From: Carex sylvatica
Lineage: Eukaryota > Streptophyta > Magnoliopsida > Poales > Cyperaceae
Assembly (NCBI GenBank): GCA_964058845.1
Contig: CAXKVR010000009.1
Coordinates: 62,001 to 126,000, forward strand
Reading direction: 5' to 3'
Length of the DNA: 64,000 nt
Both the position numbers and the translations under genes were made by a program. The notes beneath the pieces were generated by a model. The model saw nothing but the letters and a program-made list of their open reading frames with translations. It did no database searches and was not told where the DNA came from. Below, piece after piece: positions 35,421-47,492 of the stretch (its first letter is position 1; each line of letters begins with the position of its first letter).

Positions 35421-36072
35421 ATTCATACATGAAGTTCGCTAAAACGGTTGTGTAACCTTGTGACATTAGCTTTTTGAACTGTGTACGGTCGCATTTTCTA
35501 TACTAGTAGTCCCTATAAAGGAAACAATATTCGTATGGTTGTTGCTGCAATGATTACATTCAAGTATATTGCGTTAATTACATACATTTAGTGGCACCTT
35601 GTCAACTAACAATAAAAAATCTTAAAAAATATAGCATGATTACAGAACTGTATTTGGTGTTGACTTGCAAATGCCTTGCAAATTTCGAAGATAGGTCCAC
35701 ATTAATAAATCCAGACTAGATCGCAATAACGAAAACTTCAAAATGAGAGTAGACCATGCCTCTTATGTTTTTAATCCGATTCAAGCTTTCTAAATTCTGT
35801 AAATTGCTACGAAATGGAGCTGCAATTTTGAGGCAATACTTTCATCTAATTTTCATATTATGAAGAGATATGTAATTGAATTTTAAAGACGATTTGTTCT
35901 TCTATTTTGAGCTGGTTGGTGAACTACTATTACGATAGACGTAGTTTTTGTTCCATTCTTTTTGCTCAAAATTCATTGAAATATTCATGTTTTTTTTTTT
36001 TGGCTCTTTTGATTGTATTAATTGTAAGTCTAATTTTTCAATAAAATATATTATTAGAAGCCTGACCAACCA

Positions 36073-36120
36073 CCCCCCCCCCCCCCCCCCCCAAACTTAT
36101 TACAAAAAAAAAAAAAAAAA
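36073..36120. repeat. Homopolymer tracts (poly-C then poly-A)
   Basis: Twenty C at 36073-36092 are followed within ten bases by about 18 A at 36103-36120. Such runs are prone to sequencing and assembly error; length here should not be trusted. Confidence 0.85.
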
Positions 36121-36142
36121 ATATTGCCAATTTATCTTCTTA

Positions 36143-36597
36143 TGCATAATTTTTAGCAATATCTAAATTTAAATATAAAATTATAAATATATCTAGACTG
36201 GCCAAAAAATGGCCGGTTGAGAATCAATTTTTTTTGTAAAAAATGTTATGATTTTTTTTGTAAAAAATGTTATGATTTTTTTTATTGAAATATTAGAATT
36301 TTTTTATATTTCTTTGAAAATAGATGAAATTCTATATAATTTAATTTATTAGACGGATTGCAACAAATAATCCGGACCAATATTTTTCATACCGTATTTT
36401 TCGAGATTGTAAAAAAAAAAAAATTCTGTCTGTTATTGAAAAAAATAATAATTTGAATCTGAATTATTGATCCCAGTTCAAAATGATTCTCAACCGGTCA
36501 TTTTTTGGCCGGTCTAGGCATTTTTATAAATAGCCAAATAAGTTGGGTATATTTATAATTTTATTTTTAAATTTGGATATTAATAAAAAATGTCGGT
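36143..36597. mobile_element. Hairpin element with GGCCGG core arms
   Basis: CTAGACTGGCCAAAAAATGG then CCGGTTGAGAATCA on the left is mirrored by GATTCTCAACCGGTCATTTT then TTGGCCGGTCTAGG on the right. The outer right end AAAAAATGTCGGT matches the ACCGACATTTTT end of the element at 17262-18179. The interior (GAAAATAGATGAAATTCTAT) is related to the foldback at 3445-4517. Confidence 0.65.
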
Positions 36598-37520
36598 CTT
36601 CTTATTCAGTTTTAGTTTTTTCCCACTTTGATTGGCTTACGCATATGAATGTGATAAAGGGAGAATGAGTAGGGACCAGTATTTGGTGTTGACGTGCAAA
36701 TAAGTTGTGAATTTCTAGACTAGCAGGGTCCACAATAATAATTCCACAATTTATTTTGGACATATGCTCTTGTGTTTTTATTTCGGACAAAGACTAGAGT
36801 AGACCGCATCTCTTATTTTTTTTATCCCATCCTAGCTTTCTAAATTCTGTAATTTACTATGAAATGGAGCTCTAATTGTCATATTATGTAAAGCAATTAA
36901 ATATAGTATTTAGAGATAATTTTTTTTTTTTTGAGTTGATTGGTATGAAATCGAATACTATATAATTTGCTATGAAATGGAATGCTATATAATTTGATTT
37001 ATTAGGACTGTAACAAATCGGAGTATTATAGGCCGGATTTTTTGGCCGATGTAGTCATTTTTTATAAATAGCCAACTAAGTTGGGTATATTTATAATTTT
37101 ATTTTTAAATTTGGATATTAACAAAAAAATGTCGGTCTTCTTATCCAGTTTTTAGTGTTTTCCCACTTTGATTGCTAACACGTGAATTGAATGTGATAAT
37201 TAAAGGAAGAATGAGTTGGGACCAGTATGACTTGCTAATTAATTTCTAAACTAGCAGGGTCCACAATAATAATTCCACCATTTATTTTGGACATGTACAT
37301 GCTCTTGTTTTTCTGTCGGAAGAAGACTTGAGTAGACCGCACCTCTTATTTTTTTTATCTCATCTCAGCTTAATTTATAAATTCTGTAATTTGCTATGAA
37401 ATAGGGTTCTAATTGTCATATTATGTACAGAAGAGATTAAATCTAGTATTTAGAGATAATTTTTTTTTTTTTAAGTTGGATGGTCAAATACTATTAGAAA
37501 TGTATCATTTCTTCTAACTT

Positions 37521-40478
37521 TTTATGCCCAATACTCATGGTTCACTTTCATACATTTTTGTTGTATCGTCTTTTTAATTTGTAAATAAAATATTAATTAG
37601 GAGCTTGATCCGGTCTTATATTCACAAAATAAGATTGCCAATTTGTCATCTTCTTATCGAGTTATTTTATTTGATATTCTTGGTTTCAGTAATGTGTTTA
37701 ATAGCTTGCTTTTCCACTTTGATTACTAACACATTCTGTCTTTCATCTGCAAAATATTTTATATTGTACCCGTGAAGACCGGGCTGAGATGACTGACTAC
37801 GAAAGTTGGGACATGGGATCCGAATTATGAATCATTTTGCACTCAGAACGCACTATTGGAGTCTTTTGAATGAACTAAGAAAATTCCTAGAACCAATGAG
37901 CAAAAACAATATCCATACGACACAGTAATGAGGTTTATCTTACTTTAATAAGATTTGACTTGTGGCCGAAGTTTGACAAGGGTTGGGAGGTCTTGAAAGA
38001 TAGTGGGGGCGGTCTGATTGGCATCGAATCAAATTTAGTCAGATGTCCGATCAGATTCATTTGATTAGTGTCATGATTTATGTGTACTTGATACACACGA
38101 ATTAAAGTTGTGTGTGTGATTCTTGATGCGGATCGGATAGTTCCGACCGGTCATCGGACCGAATTTGATCCGTTGCCCATTGGAATCATTCCGGATTGCG
38201 TGGAAAAAATCTCATCATCTCTATAATATAATACTAGGAAAAATTGAAACTTTTGTCATTTTTGTTTTCAAAAATAGAAAACAAATGCCCTCTCCTCCAA
38301 ATTGTTTGTGGCATCCATTTTGCGTCTCTCTCTATATATTTTATTTCTTCGTTCTGAAATTTAATTTAGGGAAATGAGGATCTTATTTCCGTTTAGGGTC
38401 GAAAACAAGTGTCCTCTCCTCCAAATTCTTCGTTAATTTTAGCCAAAAAGAAAAGAAGAGCACGGAATTAAAACACCGAGAGAGGAACTAACTATTCAAT
38501 ATCCGTAGTTTATTTGCCTATTCTGTATTTTGAAAAAAGAAAAGAAAACCATGTTGGACTCCTTCCACAATTGGTTTCTGGTCACTATCTCTCCTATTTT
38601 ATGGACCCTAAACCTCAAATATAGGCCTGTACATGTGCTTGATGTATAATAAAGGATCTACCCAATGGAACCTAGCTAATACAAATCTAAGCCCATCTTT
38701 CTCTCACTTACCACAAACTCATGGACGACTAAGATTAAATCGAGATCACTTTCATCTGTCCAAGTCACTCACTTTCTTTCTCAAAGAGTATATTTCGTCA
38801 ACTGTGCGAATTTCTCAACTGTCCATCTATACATAACTACTGTTTACAAGAAACTTATCAAGGGTCAATTTATTTTTAACGATAGCTTAATAAAGAGGTG
38901 TTTTTTTCTTCTCTTGCTGACTATTTTATTCGTAGAGTTGCAGATTTCAGCTAGCAGAGTGAAAATAAAAAACCACTTAAACCTAACTCATTTCCAAATA
39001 CTCTGATTTTTTTTTCGTAACAAAAATTTCCCATCATTTTCAGTTATCCCAAATACTTTTTGTAAGTTAGTCCCGTTGCAATGTACAAAAAACATATGAA
39101 CAAAAAACTTTAAAAGTGATGCACAAATCACACAATAAAACCTTAAGATCCGTAATATAAACAAGCTAAATACATCCATTATAAATCACGCAAATGACAA
39201 AAACTAAATATTTATGTAGAAGTTTATTTCTAATGAACAAATAAACTGTCGTACAATAAATTTTCATTCACAAATTTATTTCTCGCATTACATATTAATT
39301 CTCACCCATAAATTGATTTTCATCATATAATCACTAATTAACAAAATAAAAAATGAATAGTAAATTTAATTTACAGAGAAATCCAATTAATTTGAAAACG
39401 AGACACAAAAAAGTCATATAAACAACAGTTGCAAAAGAAATTTTTTCTCATGACGACTCTGGTTTGATCGAACGCTGAAATAATCACCCGTAGAAAATTC
39501 AAATTCTTTTGGATTAATTAATTTAATCATGATAATTCTTATTAAACATCACCAACGAAACTTTTATTTAGTCTTTTTTTTTTTCTATGGTTCGGTGTAG
39601 GACAGAGAGGTGCGGTTAATAGAGAGTAGATAAACGAAATTAATTAAATGGGGAGATTAACTAAAAAGTTTATGTGGTTAATAGAAACTATAACTAGTGT
39701 GTTGTTGAGCTCACTGAACTCAACTACGAAAATTATTGGATTAATAAAAATAGACAAATTCAATCCATTAAAATCGATCAACTTCATGAGTGGTGTGTTT
39801 ACATCCAAAATTTATAGATTTTTTTAATAATTTAATATAATGTCAAGTGATGAAAAGAAAAGGTTTATAAGTTAAATTGTATTGCATTCTAGTTCATGAG
39901 TGATACATTTACATACATAATTTATAAATTATTGTATTTAATTTAATATAAAGTCAAGCGGTAAATTTTTTTTTATAAACTTTCACTATTGTGAATTATG
40001 AAATAATAGTCATTTCTTACTTCAAATTCATATTTTTTTTATTTTAAAGTCCAAAAGGTTGATTCTAATTGCTTAACAAGACTTCCATATGAAAATATAT
40101 TTTAGGAGGCCGGATAGTACATTTTTTTTTACTATATATTTAGATATGTAAAAAAATATTTATAATTAAAGATCCATAATTTTTTCAAAAATAGTAATTT
40201 TCTATCTATTTAAACAAATATTAAATAAATCAACGTTGAAAAAATAGTAACAAAATGCTATATATGATATTTTGGATCACCATAGAAAATATAATAACCT
40301 TAAAAACATGTATGGTTGGCCGTGGTCCGTGCTAGCCATGCGGCGAGGTTCTATTCCGAAAAAAAAAAAGTGTTGTTATATATTTTTATGCTTAATTTGT
40401 GTTCATTCGTTTAATTTAAGAATCTTCTTATAAAAGCAAAATCTTTTTGGGTATCATAAATTATTATTCTTATATTCC
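37521..40478. other. Intergenic; possible retroelement scrap, no gene
   Basis: At about 37770-38170 the sequence is GC-richer (ACCCGTGAAGACCGGGCTGA; GGATCGGATAGTTCCGACCG) and may be an LTR or other retroelement fragment, but I see no ends. The rest to 40470 is AT-rich with no supportable exon. A stretch at 39750-39990 (CAACTTCATGAGTGGTGTGT) resembles the hairpin MITE at 18541-18946. Confidence 0.45.
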
Positions 40479-41360
40479 ATGGCTTCAATGAGGATGTTAG
40501 TTTTTGTCACCCTTCTCTTCTGTCTTTTTAAGGTACGTAACATGAATATTATCTTTTTATTTTGAAGCCCGCCAACAGAATCTCATTTTTCTTCCTCTAA
40601 ACTAAAGTATGATTGGTTATTAGCATAGCTGATTTTATCATAATTAAATATGAAATATACCAGATTTGTATAGTACGGTTAATACCCAGTGAAATATTTT
40701 GCCAAAAGTCTCAAATATTAATTTTGTAGGCTGTAAATATATATGTATTCTTCACGAGCAAAAAAAATAAAATAAAAAAGGAAAGACTAAAGTTCCTCTC
40801 CAGATTTTAGTAAATAACTGGGTCTTATGATATATTGCACTACCCAATACAAAAGAAATATGATAAAAAAAAGGACAGCAATAAATTAAATTCCTCTTCA
40901 GGTTTACTAATAGGATCTTGTAAAGATTTATTATATTTAAGTATTCGGAGAATGATTATATTTTTAATTTTGAAATTTCATAACAAAAACATCTTACAAG
41001 TAAAACACTTGTTCCTACAGGTTGGTTGTACACTTAGGTTGTACGTATCATCCAATACAGAGACCATTGAAGCAGGTTTCTATATAGTAAGGCTACACAA
41101 TGGCATGGAGTAAAAGCAAGATTTGGTATTTGCGAAATACCAGATGTGAAACCTCATTTAAGTTCTGGTTCCTACATAGCAGCAATCAACGACTACCCAG
41201 CGCTAGAAATAATAGCAGCTGGAGTTCACGTATGTCATTGCATTTTCCTATTCATTCTTTTATACAGATTACCATCCATCTATTAAGAAATTGGCAAGAG
41301 TGTTTATATCATATTTAATGGCTTTATTTGCAAATCCATATAGATATGTTTATTAAGATA

Positions 41361-41390
41361 CTAGTCAAGTGCCCGTGCGTTGCAACGGGG
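41361..41390. repeat. GTGCCCGTGCGTTGCAACGG repeat end in the neprosin intron
   Basis: ACTAGTCAAGTGCCCGTGCG followed by TTGCAACGGGG contains a small CCCGT/ACGGG hairpin. This motif recurs in many plant genomes at the edge of dispersed elements. Here it marks the start of an insertion-rich stretch (to about 42420) inside the long intron 41230-42686. Confidence 0.5.
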
Positions 41391-41723
41391 GTTGAAATAT
41401 TATTTTGATCACTTTCTTTAAATAATTTCTTCATTATGTGTTCATCAATAATAAAAGCAAATTATAACCTTAGAGCTTAATACTATATTACGGCATCTCC
41501 ATTGATGCAGTTGATTTGCAATTGCAAACAACTATCCTGAAATAATTGAAATTAATTTCATTTCTTAATTGCAAAACTCCTGCATTAATGCAATTTGCAA
41601 ATCAACATCTGAAAAATAATTTTGTATAAACTCAAATACATCCATGTAAAATTGTAAATTAGAAAAATATAAGGAGAATAATGAAAATATTATTTTTACA
41701 AAAAAATCAGAAAATTCATATCA

Positions 41724-42133
41724 TCTGAGATATCTTAAATTTTACCTTGCCTTTTTGGAAAATCTAAACCGTTCAAATACAGTCTACACGAATCTCGAAG
41801 CACAATAATACTTTCTGCACGAATAGACACGCAAAAGTTGAGATCCAGAGCCGTTGAAATACTTTCTGCACGAATCTCGAAGCCCAATAATACTGGCGCC
41901 TGCGCTACCCCCGAATAGGCACCCGACACGTGGGTCAAGCAAAAGTTGAGATATCTCGGGAATAGGCACCGTCCGTGAGCCTCTGCGCTATCTCAACTTT
42001 TGCTTGACCCACGTGTCGGGTGCCTATTCGGGGGTAGCGCAGGCGCCAGTATTAATGCGCTTTGAGATTCGTGCAGAAAGTATTTGAACAGTTGAGATTT
42101 TCCATAAAGTCACGCAAAGTTTGAGGTACCTCA
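41724..42133. mobile_element. Foldback MITE with a perfect 59-bp inner inverted repeat
   Basis: The termini CTGAGATATCTTAAATTTTA and GTTTGAGGTACCTCAG are imperfect inverted copies. Inside, 41895-41953 (starting GGCGCCTGCGCTACCCCCGA) is the exact reverse complement of 41989-42047, with a 35-base spacer. It is GC-rich compared with its surroundings. A related element without the long hairpin is at 51640-51792. Inserted in the neprosin pseudogene intron. Confidence 0.8.
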
Positions 42134-43889
42134 GAGGATAAAAAAATGGAAAACGCGTGAAAAAAGTGGAAAACGCGTGAAAAAAGGAAGATTCAGTGAT
42201 ACAATTTCTGTGTGGCATTATATGTAGCATGGATATAAATCACTAAATTTAGATTTCTACACGTTTGACAACATGAAACAGGTGTATAAAATCAAAATTA
42301 TTTATTAAAGGCTGAGATTAAGATCTGTTTTGATGAGTGGCTGAGATTTAGAGAATCAACGGCTCAGATCTTCTCTGGACAAATAGAGGGTTGGATCCGA
42401 AAAAAAATAGCATGCTATTTAGTAGGGAGGATAACACTACAACATAAATTTTCTTTAAAATTAAATTTATAACACTCCTCAACAAATTGAAAGAAACCAA
42501 TTATACAAGTATGATATTCTCATCGTTAAATTTATCAAAATTAAGCAATGACTAAGAAATAACAATCTTCATTTGCTTTCATACTGCATATTAACTCTGA
42601 ATAATTCTGAGATTCTTTTTAACTTTGATTAATTCTATGTATCTAACGAGTAGTAACTCCGTTCTGTTGAACAACTTTTTTGGCAGGTAAATCCTAGTCT
42701 TTATGGTGATAATAAATTGCATTTCTTCACATATTGGAATGTAAGTATTATTAGAAAACTTGTTTTATTTATTTACAATTTATTGGATATTCTCATCTTT
42801 CACCCAGTTGAAGCACTGGAAAAAAGACATTAGCTAGTATGCAAATGGTCTTGTATAGCTCAAATGATAAGTTCATGCATGTCATGGAGTCAATTTCCAT
42901 GGTCATGGCCTGGGCACCAAATTACGAAGTGAGACTGATTAGCCATCTTATTTAATCGAAAAAAAAGAACAAATCAACTATATATGGGTTCGCATTGTTA
43001 ATTAGGTCTAGGCTCTCAGTTTAATATGTAATATATAATTAATTAATCATTTTTGCAGAGTACACAAGTCTACTCGCGATCGTTAGGCTGCTACAATAAT
43101 TTATGCCCAGGTTTTGTAGTAGCGGATGGTAACAATCTTTATCCAGGACAATCTTTTGATCCTCCATTTTCAACTTACGGACAAGAAGAGATACGGATTA
43201 CACTCAGAATAAAAAAAGGTTTGTTGTGCTACCTCCTAAACTAAAGAAATAATTAAACACATGCAATAGCAATAGGACTATTAGGTTTGTTTCAATCCAT
43301 ATCATGAATTAATGGTCTGCACTGCAATGATTAATTCCTGATGTTAAGTTCATATGTTTACCTTAATAACAACTCTGCCCATGATTCAATAAAAAATATT
43401 TGCATGACTAATATCATTGAAATCAGATGTATACCGGAACTAATATTAGTGAAGTACACAAATTGATATGTACTTCTTTATTGGTAATGTAGGACGAAAG
43501 AACTGGAGATTGGCCATTGTACAGAGAAGATAAAGGTGGCCCTATTGGTGGCATGACATTACTAGGATATTGGCCAATGGAGCTCTGAAAGTCTCTATCA
43601 AACCATGCAAATATAATTCAATGGATAGGATTTGTCAGCAAAGACAGCAAGGGGAACAATCCTTTGATGGGCAGTGGGCATTTTGCCAACGAGCTCAATA
43701 TATAATAAAGCAGCTTCCTTCAGTGATTGCTTTGGATTCGATGAATATGGTGATGGATTTGAGGATAGAGATTATTTTCCTGTCGCCATGATAGACAAAT
43801 CAAATTGTTATAGTGTCTCTGAATGGTACCATATTAAACATTCAGCACAATGCCACTTTTTTTATGGTGGACCAGGCCGTTGCATATAA

Positions 43890-44854
43890 ACACTGCACCC
43901 ATCAGACCTTGAATCTACAATCTTTATTTATATGCAGCATTTGTTTTCTACTAGTTGGTATTTTTAGTTGTTTTTATTTTTATTTTTTGAGTATATGTTC
44001 ATGGAGAAGGATGATGATTTTGTATCTCATACTATGTAAGCAGCTTGTATGCCACTTTCAGTAACATAATATTGTAATTTTATTTTGTTGTACGCGTGAT
44101 GATTTTTTTTCTTTATTTTTGGAAAACTAGTTGCCTGATGACATTTGATAGTAATCATTTTTATAATTTTTGAGTTAATAGAAGAAAATAATTGATAAAC
44201 GAAACAATGATTAATTTCCATATATAACGATTCACATGAAGATATATAATGGCATGTTATAAATACTTCTTTTTAGCTAGTTGGTTAAATCTGCAAAAAT
44301 TGAATTCTTAAATGATAATGCCACTAACGAAAAACCAGACTGGTCATTCTTGGTAATATGTTTATATGAATGTATTTTATTATGCATAATTTATGTTGAA
44401 GGCCAAAAAAGAAGTTAATTTCGAAGATGATAGAACATGCTTGCTCAAAAAATATCCATTCTTTGATTAATTTCTAAGATTTATCAAATCTTAATAGGTT
44501 TGAAACGCTAAGAATTTTACACATGAGTAATGTGGGGTTGAAATATTTATATGGGGCAAACTGTTTGAAGGGCTTGAATGCCCTGACGTCCTTCAAGTAC
44601 TTCGGACTTGAAGCTAAATCAGATTTTAGTGGGTTCATTTGCAAGTTTCCAACTGTTAGGTTTTATAAGAGATGTCCTTTAATTAATATGAAGAATCTTC
44701 AAACGATGCGTACATAGTTTTGTAAAAGTCATTGTGAGTATAACAAACAGTTGAGGTCGATCAACCTCTGATCTTGTTTTATGTGTAAAGCAAATCCAGC
44801 GAGACCACCATTGGCAGCAGATGGCATAACGCGATTGCAACCGATATAGAAGTG
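43890..44854. other. Intergenic, no supportable gene
   Basis: A 64-codon open frame at 44523-44717 (MSNVGLKYLYGANCLKGL ...) has a leucine spacing reminiscent of a leucine-rich repeat, but it is too short and has no neighbouring repeats or domains to call. Otherwise AT-rich with no recognised feature. Confidence 0.4.
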
Positions 44855-44871
44855 TTTTTTTTGTAGTAGTG
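44855..44871. mobile_element. CACTA-type transposon right terminus
   Basis: TTTTTTTTGTAGTAGTG is the complement of CACTACTACAAAAAAAA, the usual CACTA (En/Spm) end. Subterminal sequence just upstream (GCGATTGCAACCGATATAGA) fits. The opposite end was not found, so this is a fragment of unknown extent. Confidence 0.5.
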
Positions 44872-45779
44872 AATCATCTTCCTATTCCAACTCCTTAATT
44901 TAAACACTTTAAAAAAAGAAGAAAAAAGATAAGTCTAGCTGGTCCAATTGACTCGTAGCTAGCCCTCCATGGAGAGAGGAAATTGGGCTAATTCCAGATA
45001 TGCTCAGGCGACACTCGTCCTCTCGTTAATTTAGCTCAAAACGTTTTCAAATGGTTATAATTTGTTGTTTGGGCACGATGGATATCATTTTTGAGAAACA
45101 TTCAAATGGTTCTTGACTTGATAATAAGTTTAAGATATGGCCATCTGTTTTAATCATGAATTTTGTTTTAATTAATTATTAAATAAAGTTTACAATTAAT
45201 TAAAAAAATTTAAGTTGGGGTATATCACAGTAATGACTTGTCTAATTGATATACATGCGGAAAATTAAGTTCAGTCAAAGCTTCTATAACCAATGCATGA
45301 ATTTGTTTCAGGCAGCTTGAGTACACTACAATAACATATCAAAGAGCGACAGAGAGGAAATATTGATTTCTTTTTTTAATGCCTTCAATTAAGCTGAGAA
45401 ACACAAAGATAAAAGTAGCTGAAATTAAATATTATCCTAGAATTCATTGCATTGTGTCGTAATTTAAATTATAAGTGGAAAATAACGAAGTATGGGACTT
45501 TCGTACAAGCTGAAAAGGTACATATATCAAACACAGATGAAAGAAGTATACGCGCGTAAGGGGTGCTACGAAGCACATAAAGTTAAAAAAAAGTATAAAA
45601 GTTCAAATTTAACCGTACAAGAAGTAAGCCACATTCTATTGTTCTACATATATATGAGCCACATACTAATGAATTTATATAGATTGTCAAATATCTTAAT
45701 TTTAAATTAGTTTACTTAATTAGGACAATAAAATATAACAGCATATAATTCATAATTATATTACAAATATTCTCAATGG
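44872..45779. other. Intergenic, nothing recognised
   Basis: AT-rich; contains an unsupported open frame at 45492-45710. CACTACAATAACATATC near 45326 could be another CACTA-like end but is too weak to call. Confidence 0.5.
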
Positions 45780-46460
45780 TGGGATAAGATCATTTCCAGA
45801 GCGTAATCGACTGATCCAACCGAAATCGGACTGTACCGATTTGATTTCAGGCCGAGTTATACGGTTGTAGTTTTTTTTGTCTAGTTTCAATCAAATTTCA
45901 GCCAAAATGATCCAATTCCATCGAAGCGGCTAAAACGCAAAAATTTGAATCTTCAAACATTTTGTCCCTCGCGTGGCTCAAACCTGAGAGCCGCTGTATG
46001 ACACCCACAAACAATACCACCATACCAATCTTACTTTTGTTTCTAAAACTATAATTACCTGTACATATAAGATAGTAATTTGTACAATATCTCCATTAAT
46101 CCAAAATAATTTACCTCCGCGTGAATAGAAACTGAGACCTCTTGTATAAGAGACGCACCCAACTACCGACATATCACAGTAACTTTTGTTACGATAAACA
46201 TAATTTCATGTAGATATAAGTGCTGCTAGAAACATAATTACATGCACATATAAGTATTGTATTAGTGAATTATTTGACAAATTATTGACAAATTATTTTT
46301 ATCAATTTCTTTCCATTTTATTACTATAAAACAAGCTTCTGGCAGAAAACCCCGAGTTTCTGATCCGATTCGGCCGATTCCAATCAATTCACCCGATTCC
46401 GATTCCACGGTCAAAAGACATACCGATCCCGATTCCGATTCTGATTTTTCATTCTATGGT
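45780..46460. repeat. Dispersed repeat, copy 2 (first copy at 5700-6340)
   Basis: It runs from CTGTACCGATTTGATTTCAG to CCGATCCCGATTCCGATTCT, then TTTTTCATTCTATGGTT. It is collinear with 5700-6340 but diverged. Class unknown. Confidence 0.55.
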
Positions 46461-46879
46461 TAAGATCCAACATTATGTGCATATTTTATTTCCTTGAGGC
46501 CTCTATGTTTCTTTTTAGCTAGATACTTAAACAGAGTTCTCAATTTAAAATTTTTAATTGGAAAATAAAAAATGGCTTTCTCAGTAAAAAAAAAAAACGG
46601 AGGATCTATTTTCTGGCATGAAATGTATTTTGTTAATGATATGATGCTTCTAGTTTAGACTACAAATGAAAAATGGTAGACGACGATTCAAAGAGAATGA
46701 TCATTCCCAATGTAATATAATTAAAGTGGAGATTGATCCTTATTTAGCAGTTTTCTCATTTTCCCTTTTTACATAATGTCACTTGAAAGTTGAGATGACC
46801 ATTTAACAGATTCTTCATTTGCATCACCAAGAGTGTGTCAGGAATTTGATCTTTAACAATCATGTATGATTACTAATTC

Positions 46880-46996
46880 ACTTAAGTTTCAGAACCCAAA
46901 TTTGAGGACGCTAATAATTAAGGTTAACTTCAAACTTAAGTTTCAGAACCCAAATTTGAGGACGTTTATAATTAAGGTTAACTTCAAATTTAACTT
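46880..46996. repeat. 59-bp direct tandem repeat
   Basis: ACTTAAGTTTCAGAACCCAA followed by ATTTGAGGACG and TAATTAAGGTTAACTTCAAA occurs twice back to back, with a partial third copy (CACTTAAGTTTGAGAACC) at 46997-47014. The repeat abuts, and its third copy overlaps, the 3' end of the candidate peptide gene. Confidence 0.8.
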
Positions 46997-46999
46997 CAC

Positions 47000-47299
47000 T
47001 TAAGTTTGAGAACCTAAATTTACTCTACCACTCATAACCTCCTTGAAGATCAGGTGCGATTTGATCTTGTTGTTGATTACGTCCACCGAATACCTGAAGT
47101 TCATTATCTCAAGTAAGCTTCAATATTCATTTGGTAAAATATATAACTAGCTAGGATGAGATGCTTACCTGCCAAGAAATTGGACTTCTTTGTTATTATA
47201 ATAATCGATTGTATGATATTCCACAAATTGTGGGGCGGCCATGGTAGTACCAACAAGTACAACAAACAACGAAAGGACAACTGGACATTGAGACGCCAT
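47000..47299 (-). CDS. Candidate small secreted peptide gene (two exons)
   Basis: The ATG at 47299 opens a frame whose first 22 residues form a convincing signal peptide (MASQCPVVLSLFVVLVGTTM, then AA), followed by PQFVEYHTIDYYNNKEVQFL. Exon 1 ends at 47169 at a consensus donor (CAG/GTAAGC). Joining to an acceptor at 47118 (GAAG/C) gives an open frame to TAA at 47000, 82 residues in all. A second possible acceptor at CTTCAG a few bases on keeps the same frame. The TATATAAA at 47410-47403 is about 105 bases upstream of the ATG. I know no matching family. The second exon is uncertain: another frame over the same bases also reads through (LQVFGGRNQQQDQIAPDL then a stop). Function unknown; secretion is inferred. 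Confidence 0.38.
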
Positions 47300-47402
47300 C
47301 GCCTTGTAAATTTCTTTCTTTTCCTTTCTGTTTCTATTATCTTCTTTTCTTCTGATCTTGTTTGGTATTGGAGGTGAATGGGATATCCAACCCCCAAGTT
47401 TG

Positions 47403-47410
47403 TTTATATA
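47403..47410 (-). promoter_or_regulatory. TATA box of the candidate peptide gene
   Basis: Read on the minus strand it is TATATAAA, about 105 bases before the ATG at 47299, a normal distance for a plant promoter plus leader. Confidence 0.45.
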
Positions 47411-47492
47411 GATGAATTTCAGATTTGACTAAGACCTTGAATAATCATCTAATTAATGACATGTGGAATCTAGTTTGTTTATATAGATTAAT

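Larger units (their letters stand above)
35640..37520. repeat. Tandem triplication of a ~300-base segment
   Basis: Three direct copies at about 35650-35920, 36680-36970 and 37225-37500 share lines such as TTTCTAGACTAGCAGGGTCC, AGAGTAGACCGCATCTCTTA and AATTCTGTAATTTACTATGA. The first copy is the most diverged. Between copies lie a hairpin (36143-36597) and, at 37060-37135, a partial copy of that hairpin's right end. No gene is present. Confidence 0.75.
40479..43889 (+). pseudogene. Neprosin-domain (DUF239) peptidase pseudogene
   Basis: Neprosins are secreted plant glutamic peptidases made with a DUF4409 propeptide. Exon 40479-40532 encodes a signal-peptide-like start (MASMRMLVFVTLLFCLFK). Neprosin-domain exons follow: 41089-41229 (KATQWHGVKARFGICEIPD), 42687-42740 (VNPSLYGDNKLHFFTYWN), 43059-43218 (GCYNNLCPGFV ... 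STYGQEEIRI) and 43493-43889 (GYWPMEL, MGSGHFAN, NCYSVSEWYH, FYGGPGRC). Lesions: no propeptide; a frame change near 41088; a 7-A run before the 43218 donor that leaves the next exon one base out of frame; an in-frame TGA at 43586-43588; and another frame change with TAA codons near 43701-43708. The last frame ends with TAA at 43887. Splice sites are otherwise consensus, so it probably decayed recently. Several lesions make sequencing error an unlikely full explanation. Confidence 0.78.

Noticed and set aside
44523..44717. Leucine-rich-repeat-like open frame
   Set aside because: Only 64 codons, one vague leucine pattern, no NB-ARC or further repeats nearby; chance cannot be excluded.
45326..45342. 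Second CACTA-like end (CACTACAATAACATATC)
   Set aside because: Matches only the first few bases of a CACTA terminus and has no subterminal repeats or partner.
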